Assembly: GCA_902364645.1 (NCBI GenBank)
Contig: CABJEP010000007.1
Coordinates: forward strand, 1 to 60,583
Source: Coriobacteriaceae bacterium
GTDB taxonomy: Bacteria > Actinomycetota > Coriobacteriia > Coriobacteriales > Coriobacteriaceae
Length of the DNA: 60,583 nt
Direction of reading: 5' to 3'
The position numbers and the translations under genes were made by a program. The stretch's first letter is position 1. Every line of letters begins with the position of its first letter. The notes below the pieces were generated by a model, which made no database searches, was not told where the DNA came from, and saw only the letters and a list, made by a program, of their open reading frames with translations. Of this stretch, positions 54,492-60,583 are shown piece after piece.

Positions 54492-55304
54492 TTACATCAC
54501 GTTTCCGCCAGCCCGCATCGCCGTTCGCGCGCGGGCGCGCACGATACGAGAGACGGTACTTTTGCCAATCCCGGTATACCGCTCAATCTGGCGCACCGTA
54601 AAGCCGGCATTGCTCAATCCAACAATAACGGTATCGCGCTGCGCCGGCGGTGCAGTTTTAACCACATTGAGCGGAACCCCGAGGCTCTTCGCCAACTTGT
54701 CGGCAAAGGCGTGGCGTTCCCACTCTGTCTCTTTCATATCGCACAGCGCCGGCTCGCTACCGTCCGGCGTCGAAAGCGAATAGGCAATAAAGCCCTCGGC
54801 AGAACCAAAAAGTTCAAGCACGCAAGAAGGATCAGAAAATCCCCTCGCGGCATCGGCCGCATCACAGTCGTAAGAGCGCAGATGTTCCGCAAAGCTGCTC
54901 CAGGGATAACGCTCGATTAGGCTAACGCCCACCTCCTGCGGATCGGCGTGTACGGAGCGAATAGCCTCCATCACCTGCCAATCGGTATCGAGCGAGCGCC
55001 GGTCAAAACGGTTCTGGAACAGATGCCCTGTGCGCCCCGTGCGTTTATTGAACCGCCGCGCGTACGTCAAAAGCAACCGGTGCATCGCCGCGCTCATCCT
55101 GTCCTCGTAATCTGTAAGCACCAAATGCACGTGATTGCCCATAAGGCACCAGGCGATAACCGTCACACCCTCCTCCCGACAGCACTCGCGCATCAGCTCC
55201 AAAAACTCCCACCGGTCTTCATCGCTCTCAAAGATGAGCTGTTTGCCCACACCGCGAGCACAGGCATGGTAAAAGCCGGTAACCGTTCTCCAAACGCGCT
55301 GCAT
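54492..55304 (-). CDS. RAYT-like (Y1 HUH) transposase with C-terminal helix-turn-helix
   Basis: 270 residues. The N-terminal Y1-transposase (IS200-type) domain has the HUH motif in MGNHVHLVLTD near residue 57 and the catalytic Tyr in LLLTYARRFNKRTGRTGHLF near residue 80, with FQNRFDRRSLDTDWQV after it. REP-associated tyrosine transposases share this layout, and usually occur as single, non-mobile copies. The C-terminal ~60 residues end in FTVRQIERYTGIGKSTVSRI, a helix-turn-helix. GGGAG precedes the ATG. Standing alone between two operons, it is likely domesticated and may handle the palindromic elements nearby. Confidence 0.85.
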   Translation of the reverse strand: MQRVWRTVTGFYHACARGVGKQLIFESDEDRWEFLELMRECCREEGVTVIAWCLMGNHVHLVLTDYEDRMSAAMHRLLLTYARRFNKRTGRTGHLFQNRFDRRSLDTDWQVMEAIRSVHADPQEVGVSLIERYPWSSFAEHLRSYDCDAADAARGFSDPSCVLELFGSAEGFIAYSLSTPDGSEPALCDMKETEWERHAFADKLAKSLGVPLNVVKTAPPAQRDTVIVGLSNAGFTVRQIERYTGIGKSTVSRIVRARARTAMRAGGNVM

Positions 55305-55707
55305 GGCGCTCCCTTCGCCGGGATCTGCTTACCATCCAATACAGCACGATTGAAGCGTGCCATCAAAACATTCACGCAAAACAATACGCTCGCGCAGCCA
55401 AAGGCAGCAAACAGGCGGCGAACGGCACCGTTGCAACAGGTCAACCACTGCAACGCTTGCAAGAGCGGACCAAAAGCTTGCCCAAGACGGACCCCCTCTA
55501 CGGAAGTTCACGACCACAGAACATAGAGTTAAACCGTTTCAATTAAAACTTCAGGACTTCTCGCTACGAAAACTGAGCCGTTCGCCGAATATTCCGTGCA
55601 TTTCGCGGTATTATAGGGGCTGCATGTCATGTCCCTTTCGAAGGGTCGCCCGGCAATCGCCAGCCACGACCCCCAGACGGGACGCCAACACGATAGAGAG
55701 GAGAGGC
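55305..55707. other. Non-coding leader of the Fe-S scaffold pair
   Basis: About 400 bases. TATTAT at 55609-55614 could be a -10 for the downstream pair, without a good -35. The open frame running through it has no conserved sequence before MQYSQEV. Nothing else seen. Confidence 0.4.
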
Positions 55708-56442
55708 ATGCAGTACTCACAGGAAGTGGAGAACATGTGCCCCGTTGCCAAGGGTGCATACCACGGCCCCGCACCCATCCCCGAGGAGGGCAAGTGGGTC
55801 CAGGCTAAGGAGATTTCCGACATCTCCGGTCTTACGCACGGTGTGGGTTGGTGCGCACCTCAGCAGGGCGCCTGCAAGCTCACGCTGAACGTCAAGGACG
55901 GCATCATCGAGGAGGCCCTCGTTGAGACCATCGGCTGCTCGGGCATGACCCACTCTGCCGCCATGGCTTCCGAGATCCTTCCCGGTAAGACCATCCTCGA
56001 GGCCCTCAACACCGACCTCGTCTGCGACGCCATCAACGTTGCTATGCGCGAGATTTTCCTGCAGATCGTTTACGGCCGCAGCCAGACCGCGTTCTCCGAG
56101 GGCGGCCTGCCCGTGGGCGCCTCCCTCGACGACCTCGGCAAGGGCCTTCGCTCTCAGGTCGGCACCATGTTCGGCACCAAGGCCAAGGGCGCTCGTTACC
56201 TCGAGCTCGCTCAGGGCTACGTCACCCGCATGGCTCTCAACGACAAGAACGAGATCATCGCATTCGAGTTCCTGAACCTCGGCAAGTTCACCGACGCCGT
56301 CAAGGCCGGCAAGACCCCCGAGGAGGCCATCGCTGGCGCTATGGGCCACTATGGTCAGTGGGAGAACGCTGCCAAGTACATCGACCCGCGCACCGACGAG
56401 GAGACTCACTCCGTCGCCAGCGTGTTCCCGGTTCACGAGTAG
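55708..56442 (+). CDS. NifU/IscU-like Fe-S scaffold protein
   Basis: 244 residues. VGWCAPQQGACKLTLNVKDG and VETIGCSGMTHSAAMASEIL near residue 70 resemble the IscU/NifU fold with cluster-binding Cys, though longer and with different spacing. FGTKAKGARYLELAQGYVTR follows. Such genes are nearly always followed by a GGGtGRT gene, as here (18 bases downstream). Start at MQYSQEV with GAGGAGAGG upstream. It probably serves a special Fe-S target rather than general assembly, which the nearby suf operon covers; that is inference. Confidence 0.85.
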   Translation: MQYSQEVENMCPVAKGAYHGPAPIPEEGKWVQAKEISDISGLTHGVGWCAPQQGACKLTLNVKDGIIEEALVETIGCSGMTHSAAMASEILPGKTILEALNTDLVCDAINVAMREIFLQIVYGRSQTAFSEGGLPVGASLDDLGKGLRSQVGTMFGTKAKGARYLELAQGYVTRMALNDKNEIIAFEFLNLGKFTDAVKAGKTPEEAIAGAMGHYGQWENAAKYIDPRTDEETHSVASVFPVHE

Positions 56443-56460
56443 AAAGGGAGGGAAATAACT

Positions 56461-57465
56461 ATGACTGTTACGTTCGAAGGTTACGAGCGCCGCGCTGACA
56501 AGATCAACAAGTGCCTCGCCGACAACGGCATCGCCTCCCTCGAGGAAGCTCTGCAGATCTGCACCGACAAGGGCTTCAACCCGCGTGAGATCGTCAACAA
56601 CACCCAGTCCATCGCCTTCCAGAACGCCGAGTGGGCCTACACCCTCGGCTGCGCTCTCGCTGTCAAGCGTGGCGCCAAGACCGCTTCTGAGGCTGCCGCC
56701 ATCATCGGCGAGGGCATCCAGGCCTTCACCGTTCCCGGCTCCGTCGCCGAGGACCGCAAGGTCGGTCTGGGCCACGGCAACCTGGGCGCTATGCTGCTCT
56801 CCGACGACACCGAGTGCTTCGCCTTCCTGGCTGGCCACGAGTCCTTCGCTGCCGCTGAGGGCGCTATCGGCCTGGCTCTGAACGCCAACAAGGCTCGCAA
56901 GAAGCCGCTGCGCGTTATCCTCAACGGTCTGGGCAAGGACGCCGCTCAGATCATCGCCCGCATCAACGGCTTCACCTACGTGAAGACCCAGTTCGACTAC
57001 TTCACGGGCGAGCTCAAGGTCGTCGAGACCATCCCCTACTCCGATGGTCCCCGCGCCGCCGTCAACTGCTACGGCGCCGACGACGTCCGCGAGGGCGTTG
57101 CCATCATGTGGCACGAGAACGTCGACATCTCGATCACCGGCAACTCCACCAACCCGACGCGCTTCCAGCACCCCGTCGCTGGCACCTACAAGAAGGAGCG
57201 CCTCGAGGCTGGCAAGAAGTACTTCTCCGTCGCTTCTGGTGGCGGCACTGGCCGTACCCTGCACCCGGACAACATGGGCGCCGGCCCTGCCTCTTACGGC
57301 ATGACCGACACCATGGGCCGTATGCACTCCGACGCCCAGTTCGCCGGTTCTTCCTCCGTGCCTGCGCACGTCGACATGATGGGTCTCATCGGCATGGGTA
57401 ACAACCCCATGGTCGGTGCCACCGTCGCCTGCGCTGTCGCCGTCGAGGAGGCCCTCAAGGCCTAA
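56461..57465 (+). CDS. GGGtGRT family protein
   Basis: 334 residues. Carries the family signature SGGGTGRTLHPDNMGAGPAS near residue 258, and AQFAGSSSVPAHVDMMGLIG near the end. The N-terminal part binds no known motif. Function is not established to my knowledge; the constant partnership with the NifU-like gene suggests a joint Fe-S or redox role. GGGAGG precedes the ATG. A strong terminator follows. Codon use is extreme (almost only C- or G-ending plus GCT), as in highly expressed genes. Confidence 0.92.
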   Translation: MTVTFEGYERRADKINKCLADNGIASLEEALQICTDKGFNPREIVNNTQSIAFQNAEWAYTLGCALAVKRGAKTASEAAAIIGEGIQAFTVPGSVAEDRKVGLGHGNLGAMLLSDDTECFAFLAGHESFAAAEGAIGLALNANKARKKPLRVILNGLGKDAAQIIARINGFTYVKTQFDYFTGELKVVETIPYSDGPRAAVNCYGADDVREGVAIMWHENVDISITGNSTNPTRFQHPVAGTYKKERLEAGKKYFSVASGGGTGRTLHPDNMGAGPASYGMTDTMGRMHSDAQFAGSSSVPAHVDMMGLIGMGNNPMVGATVACAVAVEEALKA

Positions 57466-57500
57466 TCGCGCTTGCGCGATGCTCATATAGTTGAGCTTTG

Positions 57501-57533
57501 GAGCCGCTATCCACCCGGGTAGCGGCTCTTTTT
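57501..57533 (+). terminator. Terminator of the GGGtGRT pair
   Basis: GAGCCGCTA (57501-57509) pairs with TAGCGGCTC (57520-57528), followed by TTTTTG. Confidence 0.92.
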
Positions 57534-57721
57534 GTTTGCGCTGGCGCAGGGTATCTAATGCCGATATATCAGCTGGGGCGAAATACGAGATGTGAAGAGA
57601 TGGAGCGTCAGAGCGTCCATGACGCCCACCTGCCATATTTGCCCTTTACCGATTTGACGAGTCTTTGCGGCCCCATTGCCGATCACCCGTGCGACAATGC
57701 GCCGGACGAGAAAGGAATCCG

Positions 57722-59248
57722 ATGGAATCGACTGATGTACTGGTAATTGGATCTGGCATTGCGGGCCTTTGTGCCGCCATCGAAGCGGCACGCACGGGTG
57801 CAACCGTCACTGTGGCAAGCGCCGGCAAGACCATGAGTGGATCGAGCTTCTTCCCGGGTACCTGGGGCCTCGGCCTCATCGGTCCCGTCGACGAAGACGA
57901 CGAGCAGGACCTCATCGACACCATCCAGACCGTCGGCGGCGGTGTCGCCGACCCCGAACTCGTCCAAACGTTCGTCCACGGCATTCCCCAAGCGATTGAC
58001 TGGCTCGAGCAAGACCTGGGCGTTGAGCTCCAGCGTCCGCAAAGCGCCAAGAGTGCTCAACAAAAGCAATTTATCCCCTGCTTTGACCACAAGACGCGCA
58101 TGTGGCGCGGCCTCACCCGCAAGCCCCTTGAGGACGCTCTGACGACCTGGATCGAGTCGCTCGGCATTCGCCTGCTCCCCCGCCATGAGCTTATCGACCT
58201 TGTTGAGGACACGAACGGCAGAATAACCGGAACCGTACTCTACGACCTTACCGAAAATCGAATCGTGCCCTTTGCTGCCAAGGCCACGATCATCGCAGCC
58301 GGTGGCACAGGCGGCCTGTTCGAGCGCAGCCTTACGTCGGCTGATGTGCTCAGCTCCTCGCAGGCCATCGCACTGGCGCACGGCGCAACACTTACTAATA
58401 TAGAGTTCATGCAGATGATGCCCGGCTTCATCGAGCCCAGGCGTAACTTGGTCTTCAACGAGAAAACCTGGCGCTACGTGCATGTAGACCAGCCGGTAGA
58501 TATTGCCGACGACAAGCTGAACGACCTGCTCGAGCAGCGCTCTGGATATGGTCCCTTCACGTCACGCTTGGCCTCCCGCGCTATCGATCTCGTCATCGAT
58601 CAGGCAGGTGTCGAAGGCCTGGCACTCCACTACGACTTCCCCCGCGAGGATGTCCCAGAGTTTGTGCAGACCTTTGCCACCTGGCTGCAAGACGAGCACG
58701 GCATCGCCCCGACTGACGAGATGCGCGTTGCGATGTATGCCCACGCCGCTAACGGCGGCATCAAGATCGATAAGACTGCGCACACGGGCATTGAGGGCCT
58801 CTACGCTTGCGGCGAGGCGACAGGCGGCATGCACGGCGCCGACCGCATTGGTGGCTTGTCAAGCGCCAACGGCATCGTATTCGGACGTATCGCGGGCGCA
58901 TCGGCAGCCCTCACAGCGCAGAAAGAGCCTGAGGCGGCCCTGAAGGCGGATATCACCCTCCCCCAGTACGGCATTGCCACAACAGATGCCGAACGCCTGA
59001 CACACAGCCTTAGGCACACGATGAGCACCTTTTGCATGATCAACAGGACCGAAACAGGCCTATCCGAGGCACTACACGAGCTTGAAAACATTCAAGATGA
59101 TGCCACAGCTCTAAATAAGCCGCATGCCAACGACAGCGAAATCGCTGCGCTCGCCCGCATACAGTCGCAGATTCAACTAGCACAGGAAATGGTCAAAGCC
59201 ATGCGCAACCGAACCGAAAGCCTGGGCTCGCACTATCGAGCGAATTAA
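57722..59248 (+). CDS. L-aspartate oxidase / fumarate reductase-type flavoprotein
   Basis: 508 residues. FAD-binding VLVIGSGIAGLCAAIEAA at the N terminus, IIAAGGTGGLFERSLTS near residue 200, and GEATGGMHGADRIGGLSSAN near residue 365 mark the NadB/SdhA flavoprotein family. NadB oxidises aspartate to iminoaspartate for NAD synthesis; fumarate reductases share the fold. No nadA or nadC lies next to it, so the assignment between these two is open. AAAGGA precedes the ATG. The C-terminal helical domain (HTMSTFCMINRTETGLSEAL) favours the NadB side. Confidence 0.8.
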   Translation: MESTDVLVIGSGIAGLCAAIEAARTGATVTVASAGKTMSGSSFFPGTWGLGLIGPVDEDDEQDLIDTIQTVGGGVADPELVQTFVHGIPQAIDWLEQDLGVELQRPQSAKSAQQKQFIPCFDHKTRMWRGLTRKPLEDALTTWIESLGIRLLPRHELIDLVEDTNGRITGTVLYDLTENRIVPFAAKATIIAAGGTGGLFERSLTSADVLSSSQAIALAHGATLTNIEFMQMMPGFIEPRRNLVFNEKTWRYVHVDQPVDIADDKLNDLLEQRSGYGPFTSRLASRAIDLVIDQAGVEGLALHYDFPREDVPEFVQTFATWLQDEHGIAPTDEMRVAMYAHAANGGIKIDKTAHTGIEGLYACGEATGGMHGADRIGGLSSANGIVFGRIAGASAALTAQKEPEAALKADITLPQYGIATTDAERLTHSLRHTMSTFCMINRTETGLSEALHELENIQDDATALNKPHANDSEIAALARIQSQIQLAQEMVKAMRNRTESLGSHYRAN

Positions 59249-59290
59249 ACTGGACACCTATCTAAAGCAGAACACAACTAATCGATATCT

Positions 59291-59326
59291 ATGGGCCCCG
59301 TGAGCTCGAAGTGGCACGGGGCCCAT
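59291..59326 (+). terminator. 12-bp perfect hairpin after the flavoprotein gene
   Basis: ATGGGCCCCGTG (59291-59302) pairs exactly with 59315-59326, 12-base loop. No T run follows, so termination is plausible but not proven. Confidence 0.6.
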
Positions 59327-59409
59327 TCGTGTCCGCACGGCAGCGTATCCTTATTCCGAATACAGAGCGTGCAAAGCCTGCATAGACAATAGACCAGCGA
59401 GGAGGAGAT

Positions 59410-60270
59410 ATGGACAGTAGAGATATCGAGAAGTGGCGTGTCAAACTTGATAGCTACGCCAATGTGGAAGACGGCGTTGAGTATTGGCTCGCACGCGATT
59501 TAATGGAACCCATGGGATACACTCGATGGGAGAACTTCGCCGAAGTTGTTAAGAGGGCAAAAGTCTCGTGCGAAACAAATAAAACTCCAGTTGATTCCCA
59601 TTTTCGTGACACCACGAAAATGGTAACTGCCGGTGTCGCCGCTCGTGCGGTTAAAGACTACAAACTTACGCGCTATGCATGCTATTTAATCGCCCAAAAC
59701 GGAGATTCAAACAAGCCAGAGATCGCGCTCGCCTAGGCATACTTTGCCGTGCAGACGCGCCGCCAAGAGCTCATAGAGCAGCGCTTCGCAGAGATTCAGC
59801 GCTTACAGGCGCGCCACTCGCTATCCGATTCAGAGAAACAGCTCTCGGGTATTGCGTTCAAACGCGGCGTGGACTCCAAAGGATTCGCGATCATCAAGTC
59901 GAAGGGCGACGAAGCGTTATTCGGCGGCAGAAGCACGGCGGAAATGAAGCAGCAGCTCGGCATATCCAAGAGCGCGGCATTGGCGGACAGGTTAGCCGAT
60001 GTCCTCATCAAAGCAAAGGACCTTACGAACTCGATGACGGCCTTCAACGCCGAGGAACACGACCTGTACGGTCTGGACCAGATCAAGCAAGAGCACGTCG
60101 AGAACAACACAAGCGTGCGTGGCGGCCTCATCGACCGCGGAATTGTCCCCGAGAACCTGCCACCTGCCGAGGATACAAAAAAGCTCGAGCGTCGCGTGAA
60201 GGCAGCGGAGAAGAAACTCAAGGAAGGTACTGACGGTTTTACCGATCCCCAGGGTAGACTCGATCTGTGA
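59410..60270 (+). pseudogene. dinD: DNA damage-inducible protein D with an in-frame amber stop
   Basis: The frame from ATG (GGAGGAG upstream) matches DinD: GVEYWLARDLMEPMGYTRWE, then DYKLTRYACYLIAQNGDSNK. After PEIALA a TAG at 59734-59736 interrupts, and the same frame continues without any shift as AYFAVQTRRQELIEQRFAEI, HSLSDSEKQLSGIAFKRGVD and on to TGA. Homologues have Gln at this position (A-Q-x-YFAVQT), so a single CAG to TAG change explains it. Without the stop it would be 286 residues, the normal length. DinD inhibits RecA filaments in E. coli. Truncated after 108 residues it is probably inactive. Confidence 0.88.
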
Positions 60271-60313
60271 AAGCGGCCGTGCCCTTTCGGGTTCGACCCC
60301 ATGAAAGGTCAAC

Positions 60314-60344
60314 AAAAAAGACGGCCAACTTTCGTTGACCGTCT
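60314..60344 (-). terminator. Terminator after the tRNA-Lys genes
   Basis: Reverse strand: AGACGGTCAAC pairs with GTTGGCCGTCT (one G-U) around GAAA, followed by TTTTTG. Confidence 0.85.
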
Positions 60345-60354
60345 AAACATGCTT

Positions 60355-60430
60355 TGGTGGGCCGTCAGGGGGTCGAACCCTGGACCTTGGGATTAAGAGT
60401 CCCCTGCTCTACCAACTGAGCTAACGACCC
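60355..60430 (-). tRNA. tRNA-Lys (anticodon CTT)
   Basis: 76 bases including an encoded CCA. 5' GGGTCGT pairs with ACGGCCC at the 3' end; the D-arm (AGCTCAGTTGGTAGAGC), the anticodon loop CTCTTAA and the T-arm GGGTTCGACCC are all regular. Confidence 0.97.
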
Positions 60431-60434
60431 AAAG

Positions 60435-60460
60435 CTAAAGTCCGTGGTGGCGGACTTTAG
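60435..60460. repeat. 10-bp hairpin between the tRNA genes
   Basis: CTAAAGTCCG and its exact complement with a 6-base loop. May be a processing signal or a weak terminator for the upstream tRNA. Confidence 0.6.
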
Positions 60461-60473
60461 AGGAGATATCGTG

Positions 60474-60549
60474 TGGTGGGCCGTCAGGGGGTCGAACCCT
60501 GGACCTTGGGATTAAGAGTCCCCTGCTCTACCAACTGAGCTAACGACCC
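60474..60549 (-). tRNA. tRNA-Lys (anticodon CTT), second copy
   Basis: Identical in sequence to the tRNA at 60355-60430, with the same CCA end. Both are transcribed leftward, 43 bases apart, probably as one transcript. Confidence 0.97.
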
Positions 60550-60583
60550 GATATCGACACGAAGCAAGAACTGGGGTGGGTAA

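Noticed and set aside
55717..57636. 639-codon frame on the - strand opposite the NifU-like and GGGtGRT genes
   Set aside because: An antisense shadow; it crosses a strong terminator and two clearly coding genes.

Overview
The window looks like the chromosome of a Gram-positive, mostly high-GC gut actinobacterium of the Coriobacteriia, most like Collinsella. This placement is an inference from gene content: a SUF operon ordered sufC-B-D-S-U with a divergent Rrf2 regulator, a NifU-like/GGGtGRT gene pair, an MPKTGD-anchored surface protein, and GC-rich housekeeping genes beside AT-richer polysaccharide genes.

Left part (1-26.6 kb) is a surface-polysaccharide locus broken up by mobile-element debris. 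It holds a partial rfbB, a two-gene DUF4869/P-loop ATPase cassette, rfbA and a tandem two-domain GT2 transferase. Next comes a scrap zone (5.7-9.4 kb) with a restriction S-subunit remnant, a phospholipase D-like gene and two head-to-head IS21-type istA remnants. A DUF2142 membrane protein and a rightward pair (GtrB-like GT2 plus GT-C-like membrane protein) follow. A leftward operon of seven genes (GT4, GT4, GT2, wecB, wzx, GT2, DUF2304) ends next to a second, broken rfbB copy. An amidase/glucosaminidase cell-wall hydrolase and an acyltransferase complete this part.

The middle (26.7-35.6 kb) is a defence and mobile-element island. It contains a decayed IS3-type element, a holin-like fragment, a broken N6-methylase, an intact SIR2-HerA pair, a duplicated GT2 C-terminal fragment, a possible 19-residue hydrophobic toxin-like peptide, a RhuM-Fic protein, an AbiEi/AbiEii pair behind a 19-bp inverted repeat, and an ATPase C-terminal fragment.

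From 35.7 to 44 kb lie five leftward GT2 genes packed as one operon and a divergent GlfT2-like GT2. Together with the left part they probably build a rhamnose-containing wall or capsular polymer. Then come an AAA-ATPase-like protein and a large MPKTGD-anchored secreted protein.

The right part (47.9-60.6 kb) is mainly housekeeping. It carries an Rrf2 regulator divergent from sufCBDSU, a RAYT-like transposase near two kinds of REP-like palindromic motif, a second Fe-S scaffold gene paired with a GGGtGRT gene, an L-aspartate-oxidase-like flavoprotein, a dinD gene interrupted by an in-frame amber codon, and two near-identical tRNA-Lys(CTT) genes.
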